This document shows positions 43,416 through 55,625 of a stretch of DNA of 64,000 bases, piece by piece; the stretch's first letter is position 1, and each line of letters begins with the position of its first letter. Source of the stretch: Siphonodentalium dalli (taxonomy: Eukaryota; Mollusca; Scaphopoda; Gadilida; Siphonodentaliidae); contig CP136069.1 in assembly GCA_032622095.1 (NCBI GenBank), positions 169,998,394-170,062,393 on the forward strand. The letters are read 5' to 3'. Under the pieces are notes generated by a model. The model saw nothing but the letters and a program-made list of their open reading frames with translations. It had not been told where the DNA came from and ran no database searches. Both the position numbers and the translations under genes were made by a program.

Positions 43416-45244
43416 GTATACCTATTATTCTCATCTATGATCATAACTCCCTGGCTACCATCTTGGCTTCAACCCTGTATCCAGTTGATAACATTTTATC
43501 ATAATGGGCCAGAATACCCACATATCATGGTTCATCTCAGTTCAGTCTCAAAGTTCTGCCCATTTCCTTTCAATAATATGGTTCTCCGCAAAATTCCATA
43601 CTGCAACTTTAAAATGAATTTGTCATGCCCCATACGGAACTGGGACAAACATAATAGAACGTAGTTGTCAGTTAATTACATTGTAACTAACACGTACAAT
43701 AACCAAGTGAGTCACAATTTGCCACTTTTTTTCGGATAACGCAGAGAATAATGTTCGGGATATGTTAACTTTTAACTTTTTACAAATTTGGTTGCCATTT
43801 TGGAAGCCATCTTGAGCAATTTAGTCTATAAACACTGTAGTGTGACACATTTAAGATAGACCAAAACAATAAACACCTTTCAATCCAAAGATAGTCACAT
43901 TTTACTTGAACAAATGGTCGAACCCTGAAAAGTGAATTCTTGCCGATATTGTGTCCAATATTTCTGGTAAATGTCAGTGGTGACAATAGTAAAAATGATC
44001 CATGGTGCATCAGACAAGTTAGTATGCAATGTATAGAAAACAGATTAGCCAATTGTGTACATCAACCACAACTTGTAAGCGATTGCGGGACACCCTGGGC
44101 AATATTTACCATTTTCCATATTTTAGCGGCCATTTTCGCAGCCATTGTGAGCCAAGGTGAGATTTATGGTTCCAGAGATTTTGAATATTCATAGGTAATG
44201 ATATGCCTCACTTACATTACAATGTTCTTTTCATTTCTTGTTGAAATATGACTAGAATCCCAATTGTGATTTTTTGTAAAATTTTGTACTGCGTTCTGTA
44301 AAATCGAAGTTTTGAGGGATCGGAAGGGGTTAGGATCCCAATAATTGCATATTTAATTGCTCCAACAATCAGTTAATATAAAAAACACAAAATAAAGTTG
44401 CATTACTCAACCAGTTTCAAACAGCTTCAATTGATCTAGAAGATATTTGTGAAAAAATGTCATATTTTCAACTTCGGGCAGCCATTTTGGCGGTGAGTTT
44501 CAATTTTGGCCCAAAAAAGTGTCATTATGTCTTAGCTTCACGAAAATATATACATTTGTACATTTGTATACATTTTACTAGATTTTCCCACTATAACTCT
44601 TTTCATAAAACTGGCTCACTTATAGTTCTAGAAAATGGATTGTGTTGTGGGGGGGGGGGGGGTATAGTAACAAGTCTCGTTCTTATCAGAAAACGACATG
44701 AATATATATTTCTTAAGTTGGTCGAATCGATTTAGGGATGTATTGGTTGTAATAGTGCAACGTGCCATGGGTGTGCGCACATACACACACGTTGGACGAA
44801 TGCAATCATGTAAATAAAAGTGATTTTTAACGTTTTGAGGGGTGACCCGATGACCCCCTTCTTATCTTAAAACCCCAGGAAAAGTTGCCTCTTAAGTTGT
44901 GTTTTTATAATTAGTATATATCAAAGTACTTTGAGACCAAAAAGTATGAATGTACGCGAAAGTGTAAAAAAAAGGTTCAGCATGGGACCCGCTTCTTATC
45001 TGAAAACCCCAGGAAAATCCATTTCTTAAGTTGTGTTTTCTTAATCAATACACTTAGGAGTATCATCAAACCAAAATTCATCGATGTACGCGGAAGTGTA
45101 AATAGAAGTGATTTTTGGCACTTTTTGGGGTTCAGCTGCCCCTAAACCCCAGGAATGCGCAACTTAAGAAATCGGGTTTTCAGAATGTTCCAAACCTTTT
45201 GTACGCAAAAGTGTAAATAGAACATATGCGGGCTCCCGAACTAT

Positions 45245-46490
45245 AACACATAGTTCTGGCTGATCGAAGTTGCCCCCCCCCCCCCCCTTGCATCCCATGA
45301 CTCCATCATGTCACTTTAGAATTTTTTAGCATTCGCCATTATCGTCATCGTAAAACACGTTTCCGCTGTTAGTCCCCTTGGCATCATCAGAAGGTCCACG
45401 GTGAATTTATATTGCGGACATGTAATATAGGAAATATGACAACTCTGTCAACAACCGACGCCGGGAAAGATCTGGATCGTGTTGTCAAATCGTGTGTATC
45501 CGTCATTATGTGTATCAGTCGGATCGTGTGTATTAGAGTATACACGTTTATCTGGGGTTACCACAACATAAACAGACAAAGCAAGTGCGATTTTTTTCAA
45601 TGACAATGAATTACCGGTGTACTCTTAGCAATCTGTGGTTCATATCAATTGAAAAAAAACCATTAGCGTCTTATATGCCCACACGCGATAATAGAGCTAC
45701 TGGAAATCAAAATGCAATAAAAGCGAAAAATAAGACACACACTTCGTGTACAACTGAGAATTCATACGAATGTTGTACACGTTCCTAGATTCAATATTCG
45801 CGAATTCCTAGATTTAAGCTGATTGCTATATGGCCGCTAATGACACACAAATGTGTTTTATGAGCGAATATAAGATCTGAATGTTTCTACAACCAAATCG
45901 ATATCCATAAATCCCGTTGATATTTTGGCCGCCATCTTGGTTAAGACGTATCAATATTTGTCTCCAATTGATCAGTAATGCTATATAAATGTATCAGACA
46001 TACATGTATTTAGAAACTTTTACTTATTTGGACAAGAGGTTCTGTCAAATGTGACTGAGTGGCTACATCGAAATTGTTCACCGTGATCTAGTTATCCTGG
46101 TGCAATCATTTATGTTCGCCAAATCATGCACAAGAAAGAACAAATTGCATAATATAGCATAAAGACAATGACGTTAGAGAATAGGGTTTGGCAGAAAGTA
46201 TGACGCCTTCGTCGGCCATGTTCCCATCTTTGGCATTCAATTCTGGTGTCTTTATTGACAGTTCAAAATTCTCTTTTTCCCAGTTAAGTTATGATTTCAT
46301 GTTCAGTGTTGCTATTTGTCATTGTCAGCACTCTGAGTCATAGACTATCAAACAGTCACACATAATACTTCGTTAGTTTTGGGCGGTCTGCATCCTATGA
46401 ACTAAATGGTTACATGTATTTGACCCCGTGAGTTTCCAGTAATCGAAGATCAAAGTTTTAAATCAAACACCAATAGAGATGTATCCTTAT
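45245..46490. other. Intergenic DNA, no gene recognised
   Basis: A run of about 15 C is at about 45270-45287. One AAAAAAACC-type and several AT-rich stretches follow. No ORF or repeat of known type is supported. Confidence 0.4.
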
Positions 46491-46780
46491 TACGACGCGT
46501 GCCGAGTGTATACTAATGTACAAATTCTTGTTTCGCATGGGCGCTGCCATATCGCATGGGGGTTCTATTTATAGAATGTTAATTATTGGGACACATTAAG
46601 TTGTAGTGCGACCCCGAAGCCGAGCTGTAGTGCTACCCCGAGGCCGAGACCGGTAAGAAGTGTAGTTGAGAATTTCAATTTCGTTTATTGGCGTTTACAT
46701 TATGTCAATAATGTTGATTTTTGGTTTGTGATAAGCTATGCCAATTACAAATAACAGAAATGAAAAAGATTCTATAATTA
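46490..46780. repeat. Duplicated segment paired with 12500-12865
   Basis: It shares the blocks listed for 12500-12865. Here TGTAGTGC(G/T)ACCCCGA(A/G)GCCGAG is duplicated in tandem. It is followed directly by GCGTTACCATTTCTGACTATGG, matched at about 14395. Confidence 0.65.
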
Positions 46781-46889
46781 CAATCATGGGTATATAATAT
46801 ATTATCTTGAGCGCGTTACCATTTCTGACTATGGTTTTCTTGAACACGCATTATGAGCAACTCGAGATTGTAAGTGTTTAAATCATTAG

Positions 46890-47405
46890 CAGATCATGTC
46901 ACAAATCTCTACTCTGACTAACGCCCGTGGAGATGATATTCCACCTGTGCAAAACCTAGGAACTTTTTGAAGTTTTGACAGGGAACCTGATAAAATCGAA
47001 AACATAACACTGGGAATATATCTCTCCGTTATTATCGGTTCCTTAATAATATATACTTCACTGTAGGTGAAGGTTCCAACTCGAAATTTCACGATTTAAG
47101 TGCTTTTGTGAGCAATTTTGCTTTGAGTTTCTTACAATTATGGAATTTCTGCTGGTAACTAATTGAACGTTTATTGCGATATCGGCTCTCAAAAGTCACA
47201 GAAAGCATGAAATTTCGAGTTGGGACCTTCATATATACTGAAGTAAACAAATAAGGAACAGATAATCATCAAGAAATATGTTCCCCATGTTTTGTTTTCA
47301 AATTTATAAGGTTCCCTGACGAAACTTCAAATAGTTCCCAGGTTTTGTATTGGTGGAATATGATCTCTACGGGCGTTAGACAGAGAAGTGATTCATGGCA
47401 TTATC
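46890..47405. mobile_element. Inverted-repeat MITE, about 200-bp arms
   Basis: The left arm (46890-47094) and right arm (47205-47405) are reverse complements. They share TCTCTAC/GGGCGTTAG, CCAGGTTTTG, GAACCTTATA-like and GAAATTTCGAGTTGGGACCTTC. The spacer is about 110 bp. A single diverged arm occurs at 11640-11840. No ORF is supported. Confidence 0.75.
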
Positions 47406-47848
47406 TAAATCATTAGCAGATAGCAAATTGCTCCTAATTTGCAATGATGTTGACGGGTCTTGCTGTCTGAACGATGATGTTAGTGGGGCTAGCCAATGCT
47501 GTTAAGAAAGAGTACTGTTAATGTTCTTGGTGTTTTGCTATTCTGACCGATTTGAATAAAAGCCAGTATTTGAATGAAACAAACACGAACATGTATATTT
47601 TAAAATATCTTAATAATGGCTAAGCTGGTGTTTATATAATTATCGGAATATCCATTTTAATTATGGCAGGTATAATATGAATCAACCACCGCATTATGAG
47701 TGTATATGTATGTCCTTGATTGTTTTATATAGATAATGACTTTTCCTCGATTCTTTCAGATTAGCCATTGCAACGAAAATGACAACGTGAAAAAATTAAC
47801 TGTCATTGCTCCTAATATCATTGCCCCACCCCATTATATAAAAAATAA

Positions 47849-48094
47849 CCCACCAGCATCATAGAAAATTAGCTGGACCACCTACACCAGGGGGTTAGTA
47901 ATTACGGTGTTACGGTGTTTGACAATCAACAGATAGTGCACTTAATTAACTAGTTACCTGCACCACATGTAAGGTTTTCTACAATAACCAGTGTACACCA
48001 TTACCATTACCGGTGTGCACCATAATCGGTCACCCCCGTGATTACCAACACCCTGGCGTAAGTGGTCCAGCTAATTTGCTATGATGTTGGTGGG
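47849..48094. mobile_element. MITE with about 60-bp inverted ends
   Basis: CCCACCAGCATCATAGAAAA..TTAGCTGGACCAC at the left pairs with GTGGTCCAGCTAATTTGCTATGATG..GGTGGG at the right. An inner hairpin (GGTGTACAC-like) lies near 47990-48020. The length is about 246 bp, without an ORF. Confidence 0.75.
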
Positions 48095-48412
48095 TTCAGC
48101 ATTGGTCATCTCCTGTGGCTAATGCAAAATGCACACGGGGCAGGGGGTGTTGAACAAAAAATATTTGACACGTATGATACATTTTTACCCACCCCTCGAC
48201 TCAAATATATTGTTTTTCATTTTAGAAGCGTTTTCGACAATTTTATACAACCCACTGCGAATATATTTCATTGCATTCTGTGTTAACTAAATTAAATGTT
48301 TAGTAACTATGGAAAACTAATTCAAGGCATGTGGTGTTGAAGACACAATTTTATTTGTATTGTGATGGTAAATACATACCAGCATATCGTATACGTCGTA
48401 GGAATGGGAAGT

Positions 48413-48811
48413 TTAACCCTTTACCCAACAAACCGGCCAAAACCGGCCAAATAAAGCTTCAACAGCCTAAAATATCTTGGGTCTGTCTCATTAAAACCAT
48501 ACAAATATGGATATCATTGGAACCGGCTCATTGACCACATTGTGATGGTTATAGTTATGCCCTGTGCCAATGCATTCTCTTATATATGCGAGTCGACCAT
48601 AGGTCGCCTCGCATATATAAGAGAATGCATTGGCCTAAAAAAATCTTTTTTTAACACTTTTTACCATTTTTTCTTACATTCTTTAACAATTTTATAATTT
48701 TTAATATGTTAAGCCAATGCATTCTCTTATATATGCGAGGCGACCTATGGTCGACTCGCATATATAAGAGAATGCATTGGCACAGGGCCCTTCTGTTGGG
48801 TAAAGGGTTAA
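48413..48811. mobile_element. piggyBac-like MITE with two internal hairpins, copy 2
   Basis: Layout and ends are the same as at 26128-26518, with TTAA on both sides. A close match along its whole length, including CGGCCAAAACCGGCC and both ATGCATTCTCTTATATATGC hairpins, differs mainly by a few bases and a short insertion in the T-rich centre. Flanks differ from copy 1, so this is an independent insertion. Confidence 0.85.
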
Positions 48812-49048
48812 TGTATCACTAGCTCTACTGTCTATTTGTGTTGTTTCGACCTGTTGTATCACCATGATAAACTTGTGAATTGTAAAGGCTTTTGTCGGGA
48901 GTGAGGGACAACCCGCTCCAACCGCGGCGTGACGATCCGACATGGGACAACCAAACCCGGGAAAACACGACCCAAATAAAGGACGAAATATGAGAAACAT
49001 GATATGATAGAGATACATGAAATGTTCTGCCAAAAAACAGCACAATGT

Positions 49049-49360
49049 CTGCTTATAATAGAACTTGATTTAGGTGAAATAATCTGCTTAGAATCGCCTC
49101 ATTTTGAGTCGATAATGCGTTGAAAAGGAGAACAATTTAGTCACATTATCGACTCATAATGATGCGATTCTAAGCAGATTATGTGCGGACAATGTAACCA
49201 ATAAGCCAACTCACGACAGGTGTACGCTGTTTAACATGTGATTTCACCGTGGCCCGCGTCATAACACGAAATAACGGGTAAGAGTCCATAAACTGCTTAT
49301 TTCAGAATCAAATAGTCACATTATGTACCTATTTCAAATTATAGGTCGATTGTGTGCGTA
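49049..49360. repeat. Hairpin-bearing repeat, copy 1
   Basis: It pairs in direct orientation with 51018-51345. A 100-bp hairpin at 49081-49180 has arms AATCTGCTTAGAATCGCCTC... and ...GATGCGATTCTAAGCAGATT. The rest shares CATGTG.TTTCAC.GTGGCCCGCG and AATAGTCACATTATGTACC. Confidence 0.75.
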
Positions 49361-49603
49361 TGTCCGCGAGGATATGTTGGATACAATGGAACGGAATATA
49401 TGGTATGTTCGCTGATATAGCCGAAATCTTCGAAGGCATTCGTGCATGATATGAGCCGATGAAAGAAATTGCAAGGCGATATGCTGCTTGACATAGTAAA
49501 AAAAAACAGGCACTCTGACGCAGTTTGCTACTTTCCAGACATTCTTAGGAACGAGGCAGTTTATTCCACCAGATACGGAACTATATTATAAAGGACATGT
49601 GTT

Positions 49604-49905
49604 ACGAAATATTAGCAATCAGTACAGGCTAATATTGCATTCCAAACTGACGCTCTGGCATGCCAGAATTGCTACATTGAATATTGGTAATTTCAAGTTT
49701 TAAAATATCTCCGTTATTTCAGGTTATTCGCAATTATTATTTTGTTACTAGTTTGGTTGTAATGAAGCAATTTTGGCATGTCATTGGCATGCAATATTAG
49801 CCTGTACTGACTTGTTTGGTTGTTGTGAAGCAATTTTGAATGACAGAGCGTCAGAATGGTATGCAATATTAGCCTGTAACCAAGGCTAATATTTGTTAAT
49901 AAATT
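49604..49905. mobile_element. Inverted-repeat element with CAGGCTAATATTGCA ends
   Basis: GTACAGGCTAATATTGCATTCC near 49625 is repeated inverted at about 49785-49812 and 49855-49880 (GCAATATTAGCCTGTA). The segment CTGACGCTCTG also occurs in both orientations. It looks like one MITE inside or next to another. No gene is seen. Confidence 0.65.
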
Positions 49906-50559
49906 TATTTTATTGTATAATGTTGATTAGTATCGGGCAGTTTATTTCTTAAATCTGCATTTTGAAGCCACGTCGACAAATATTAAACAAGACAATCACA
50001 TATTTCCATCTGATCTGAAGAAATGCCCATATTACGATATCATAAAAAAACAAGTAATTTATTCGTGAATTAAAATATAAATGTTACATTTCGAAGGAAA
50101 TTATTAAATATACATGACTTGCATATTGAATACAGTGTCTGCGTAAAGACAGAACAGTACATTAGACGATTAAAGACATAGCTTCTTGTTTAATATTATC
50201 ATTTCACCACTTACTGTCTGTTTCATATCAACTACATAGTACATGTTGGTGTATATGATTAGCTCATTTTGACATGGCAGCGATTGCTGATGCAATATGT
50301 TAATGCTATTGTATGTTCTGAGTGACCTAGACTGACAGACACGCGGTTATTTAGTAATGTTGCAACACGACAAACTATGTACTGACTGTCTGATGCAGTT
50401 TTGTTTATCTTAAAATTACATTATGTCTAAGTTTTAAGGCCAAAACTAGTTTAAAAATATGGAGGACATTTTTTGAGCTGCGGAAAATAATGCTATTGTG
50501 TCACCTTGACGAAACAACACACTCATAGTGGGGCGAAATTATACATTTCAATTACTTAC

Positions 50560-50666
50560 GTTTTTAGTCCAGAAGTCATCAACTGTCTACAGGACGGAGA
50601 AAAGCGCATACGACAAAACAAAATAAAACACTCTAAAGTCTCCAATCTGCCCTACTCCCTTATATA
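50560..50666 (-). promoter_or_regulatory. TATA promoter and 5' exon, likely for GNAT copy B
   Basis: The minus strand carries TATATAAG (50666-50659), then a transcript start region and an exon ending AAAAAC|GTAAGTAATTG (last base 50560). The sequence is closely related to 31446-31564 over several hundred bases. The next acceptor downstream on this strand is that of copy B (39162). Confidence 0.5.
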
Positions 50667-51017
50667 CACCCAGTTAAATATTAATTTGTCAGCAACTGGG
50701 TGACACATAAAATTATACAGGTTAAGCACATAATGCAAATTGTTTGAACAGTTTTACTACAGAACGTTGTACTAATGCACGTTGCACTAGCACAGTCTGT
50801 TTCGAACCAACCCCAACCATAGGTCACACTGTATCTTTAGCATCGATTAAAGGAGTCTTTAACCATTTGGTGCGTTTATATTTATTGTTTGTTAAAGATG
50901 CCATTTCCTATTTAACATCCATAATTTACTATTACTTAGGCTTAGGGGGTTACATTTATTGGATTTGAGTCGAGGAATCCACCCCTCCAGCCTGTTCTCC
51001 CGGAAATCCGCACGTTA

Positions 51018-51345
51018 TCTGCTTATAATAGAACTTGATTTAGGTAGATAATATGCTTAGAAGTGCCTCATTTTAAGTCGATAATATGCTGATAATGAGA
51101 GCATTTTTGTCATATAATCGACTCATAATGATGAGATTCTGAGCAGATTATGTGCGGATAATGAAACAGATAAGGCAACTCACTACTTCTCAGGCGTACG
51201 CTCTTTAACATGTGTTTTCACTGTGGCCCGCGCCGTAAAACGAAATAACAGGTATGAGTTTAGTATCTGATTATTTCAGAATTAAATAGTCACATTATGT
51301 ACCTATTTCACATCATAAGTCGTTTATGTGCGTATTTTCGAGTTG
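51018..51345. repeat. Hairpin-bearing repeat, copy 2
   Basis: This is a direct relative of 49049-49360. The hairpin arms have changed at several positions, some on both sides, so the fold is partly preserved (left ...TGCTTAGAAGTGCCTC, right ...GATGAGATTCTGAGCA). Confidence 0.65.
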
Positions 51346-51379
51346 AAATATTGACCCTTCAAAGCTCGGTTATTAGATT

Positions 51380-52190
51380 AGATTTTGATTTTGAAATCTA
51401 TTTACTTTATCCACCTCGAATAATTGTCTACCGGAAATATATACAGGCATGCGCGGACGCCGTAACCAGTTTGTGGGGTCACGCAAGGTAACTGCTAGAT
51501 GTGGCTTCGTGGAGATAGGATGATTTTCGGAATTAAATACGACGAATATTACTGCCATAAACCAAATGGACATTATATTGCCACGGCTGGCATGCAAGTA
51601 CATGTACATAGGCATACTTATTCCCACTTCATTAATCTTGTTTTATTCCGGAACATAGACAATTTATTGTACTAAGACGATGAAAGAAGATGTTCGTTTA
51701 TTTTTTTGTATGCCACGTGCTGGAGAATTCTAAATCGAACCAGGCATCACCATATATGGAATTCGAAATATCGAAAAGGAATATTAAGAAAATATAAATC
51801 TAACAACTCGACTTAAATAAACATGTTTTTTTTTGTTATTTAAACTTGACATCGCCGATTAACCCTGCTAATTTTTAATAATCACGCATTTAAAAAAAAT
51901 AGGAGTATGACATGTGGGACTTGTCCATCACATTTGTGTGCGCCGCATTCCGTGTAGTTGGCGGAAGAAGTATCTTGGTCACACTCACAGTTTCAATTTG
52001 TTCCTGTATACACTTTCCAAAACAAAAATTAATTCATATATTTTACATTCTTGTGAAAAATTGAATTGATTTGATGAAAAATGACGTTTTATTGTAATTA
52101 TGACATGCGCCGTGATACTTTAATGACATTATTCACGAAGGTGTAATTTGGCTGTCGGCACTTGTTAAACCGGATCTTTATATTAACGAG
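51380..52190. repeat. GNAT duplicon 3' flank, copy C
   Basis: It is related to 14690-17139 and 33350-34080 (CCACCTCGAATA, GGAAATATATA.AGGCATGCGCGGA, CCACGTGCTGG, ATCACCATATATGGAATT). It is another empty site for the retroposon at 15081. Confidence 0.65.
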
Positions 52191-52990
52191 CAGTCACAAT
52201 GATGTCTGAAGTAGGCTTTATCCCAACAAAGGTTTAACGGTTGCGCGACCATCTCGACACACGGTATCTCTACCTCTATGTTGGCAATCTGCCGTAAAAG
52301 TTTCATTGCGTGGGTTCCTAGTCGAAACGGATATCTGTCCTCTCTCTGAAATGAAACGAATCAGTTCGGCTAGCAGAATGTTCGCAACTTCTTTAGAATC
52401 ACCGTATAAAACTGGCATAATAATTTTACGGGAAATTTTCGTTGGCTTCACGGAGGTAGCCATAGCCAACAATGCGATCACCAATAAACGCAGCTTTTAT
52501 ATGCGCGGCAGGGTGGCCAAACACGAATCTCTCCACGAACGAATCTCGACCAATCGGAAACACTGTTCTATCATACTCCATAACACGAACGAATCTCGAC
52601 CAATCGGAAACACTGTTCTATCATACTCCATAACAGCCTCCTTAACTCCACGAACGAATCTCGACCAATCGGAAACACTGTTCTATCATACTCCATAACA
52701 GCCTCCTTAATCCCAGAAACGAATCTCGACCAATCGGAAACACTGTTCTATCATACTCCATAACAGCCTCCTTAACTCCAGAAACGTCTCTGTTCCGTAT
52801 ATACTGGTATCTTCTCGCATACGTCATACGCAGCTGACGTAACGTTAGAAAAGCGAACACCGATGGTAATTGTCGGCGTGACTCCCGTTGAATGGAGGCC
52901 ATATTTCTCGTAATTTGGAATCATGTCAAGAACAGACAAAAAAGAAACGTTCATCTCTCCTCGGACGAGATTTACAGCACGCATGAGTCC
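52190..52990 (-). pseudogene. GNAT N-acetyltransferase copy C, degenerate
   Basis: Pieces of the last exon are recognisable on the minus strand in several frames: MRAVNLVRGE, SVLDMIPNYEKYGLHSTG, RNRDVSGVKEAVMEYDRTVF, FGHPAAHIKAAFIGDRIVGYGYL and MPVLYGDS. It is closest to copy D. The segment coding the acidic start of the second half (CCAATCGGAAACACTG...CCATAACA) occurs four times at 52536, 52586, 52651 and 52716 with periods of 50-66 bp, which breaks the frame. The part before the CoA loop is gone, replaced by unrelated repeats from about 53000. No first coding exon is present. Confidence 0.88.
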
Positions 52991-52999
52991 GCTCCCATA

Positions 53000-55350
53000 C
53001 CTTTAAGTAGTTAAGGTACTAGGCAAGTTGTATCACCAGAACAATAGCAGGTCTATTGTTCTACCCTATTGTTCAATTCTGATCACCCCGGTCATCTATT
53101 GTTCTCGTGTTTACAAAAGACCTGACCTTATTTCTATTTTAGGCAATGACCCAGGTTGAGTAAACACAACTATTTACTATATGTAAACTAATTCAATAGC
53201 ACAAGGGTCATAGTAGTGTAAAGACAATAGGTCAAGGATAAAAATTATTATCTACGAAATGAAATGACATCAGGTCAAGTCAACAAGCTGTACAAGGGAA
53301 TATAACATGTAGTAGTACTAATTATCCCGGCCATCTATTGTTCTCGTGTTTACACAAGACATGATCACCCTATTGTAATACCTTACCTTATTTCTATTTT
53401 AGGCAATAACCCAGGCCGAGTAAACAATAATCATATTGTAATAACTAACCCAATTTCTATTTCAGGAAAATACACAGGGCGAGTAAACAGTACTATTTAC
53501 TATACGTAAACTCACTCAATGGCACAAAGGTCACCGATTATCCTATTATAATAACTAACCTGATTTCTAGTCTATGGAATGACCCAGGTCGAGTAAACAT
53601 AAATATCTATCATATACAAACTCGCACAATAGCACAAGTTCAAAATCGTGTAAAGTTAATAGGTCAAGTACACGATCCATATAAATCAAGGTCTAAATAA
53701 TGCGACAATACCAGGTCAAGTCAACAAGCTGTCAAAGTAGTGTACAGAAAATCGGTCAAAGGATACAAGCTATAGAAATCAAGGTTTAAATAATGTAATG
53801 ACACCAGCTCAAGTCAACGAGCGGTACAACACATCTGAAATAGTATAAGGAGAAGAATGAATCAAGAGCATACAGCTATAGAAATCACGGTCTATGTAAT
53901 GTAATGATAACAGGTCAAGTAAACAAATCATAGAAGTTTTTCTTTTACACACCATGATAAGTGTCACGAAAATCGGTGAAGGTTATTTACTACTTAAACA
54001 GATACCAAAATTATTGGGAATGATATGTTATCAATTTAACAGGAACCCCGTCAAGTGAAAAAAATAAATATATATAGACAGAGAGAGAATATTCTGGGTC
54101 TAAAACAATTTGGGGTGATGACATCGCTTTTGTATCCAACACAACATAAGAAAACACTAGATCAAGAAACAAATGTCCCATTGGTATAGCCCTTTTAAAG
54201 CCGATCGAAAATTACTATCGTAGTGTAGGAACAAAACAAACATTCCAGGCAAGGCAAAACCAATAATTCACCCGTGTACCCCTATTGAATTAGCTACGTC
54301 TAGATAACTTATACATGTGATGTTCAGATATCTATAGCTTCGGGGAGGGAGTACTCTCTAAGCAGACGAGAACACGATAGCCCTATTATAAACCAACAAA
54401 CATGTGTTAGAGAAGTAAACAAGCTATATAAAGGATATAAAATTGTGTAAAGAGAATTATTCAAAGACAAATATGAAAATCATGGTCCACGTATTGTAAT
54501 AATATCAGTCAAGGAAACAAGATATATATTTTGTTTTTTATACACCATGATGAATGTCATGTGAAGATATTTGACACCGAAACAGGCCACCAAATTATTT
54601 AGAAATAGCACAAGTAAAAAGCTATCCCAATAACCTGAATTTTATTTTAGGTAATAAACCGGATCAAATAAATAATACTATTTACTTTCTATAAACTCAC
54701 GCAATAGTACAAAGATCGAAATATTCTAAGGAGAATCATTCAAAGATGCAAGAAATAGAAATGTCAGCCAAGTAAACAAGCTATAGAGATGTATCTAATA
54801 TACCATGATGACAGTAATGAAAATCGTGAACATATTTTATACCGAATCAGCTCACCGAATTATTTACAACTCGGTAAAGTAAATAGCTATCTGGGAATAC
54901 TATGTTGCACGTCGCGGTATGTCAACAATCGAGTATGCCAAGTAAGAAAGGAAACTAATGTGATGCTTGTAATTTAGGAAAAGGACTGAAGTATAGAGTC
55001 AAAGTAATTTGAAAAAAAATGCAATAATCACACTTCCACCTTAAATACTCTGGAAGGGATAAACGCAAGTGAAGTATATGAACCTGCACTGGTTTGTTAA
55101 AAAATTGACACAATAGAAAATGTATAATCAGTAGAAACATGTAATGCAATCGGTATAGCCTTATAAAGCCGGTCGATAAAATTAATATCTCAGCGCGCTG
55201 ACAAAATACAAAGATTCCAGACAAGGCTGAACCAAAAAATCGTTCGTGTATCATGTCGAAAGATCTGTACCATGCTCTAATGTTTACACGTAATATCACA
55301 CGTGCTCCGAACAACCGCATATAAGTTTGCACTATTTATATTATAATTGG
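53000..55350. repeat. Long degenerate repeat region
   Basis: Short blocks recur irregularly: CAGGTCAAGT(C/A)AACAAGCT, CAATAGCACAA, ACCCAGG(T/C)CGAGTAAACA, TACTATTTACTATA-GTAAACTC and ATTTCTATTTTAGG. Units are about 150-250 bp but too mixed for a clear period. Later copies (54.4-55 kb) are more diverged. No ORF is supported. Confidence 0.6.
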
Positions 55351-55379
55351 TGTGGGCAAATACAACAAACAATGATTAT

Positions 55380-55625
55380 TGATATTGCAAGCAAGCTCTA
55401 TACAGAGTTCAGTCCCATGCTACACAGGACTTACCGCTACCGGAACGCACACGTTATGTGAAGAAATCTAATATTTTTTATTGAAATGTTTTTGGTATTT
55501 ATAATTCTTTCTGGCTTGATCTACACAATTGTCAAATGGATGTGAACAATTCAGTTTCTCAGAATACTACAGAATGAATTGTAACCTACAAAAGTCCGAA
55601 ATAAAATAATGTTAGATTTAGTAAT
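55380..55625. repeat. Duplicon segment, upstream flank of copy C
   Basis: It matches 25330-25600 (GAGTTCAGTCCC, TCTGGCTTGATCTACA, TTCAGTTTCTCAGAATA, GTAACCTACAAAA). Its survival shows that copy C once had the usual gene layout and that its first coding exon was lost. Confidence 0.65.

Larger units (their letters stand above)
39356..45244. mobile_element. Foldback-like 5.9-kb element with long inverted arms
   Basis: The left arm (39356-41125) and right arm (43415-45244) are inverted copies of each other from TAGTTCGGGAGC at the outer edges to the TAGCCAGGGAGTTA junction inside. Between them lie TATAC-rich minisatellites in opposite orientation (41125-42770 and 42840-43415) around a small hairpin centre (CTTTCCAC ... 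GTGGAAAG, about 42758-42822). A C run at 39831 is matched by a G run at about 44650. No transposase is seen. ORFs in the arms (for example 40188-40751) are not conserved between arms. The layout resembles FB or Galileo elements, but the superfamily is not shown. Confidence 0.85.

Noticed and set aside
52536-52785. CRISPR-like array of four repeats
   Set aside because: The genome is eukaryotic, the spacers are only about 0-15 bp, and the repeats are pieces of the GNAT coding sequence.
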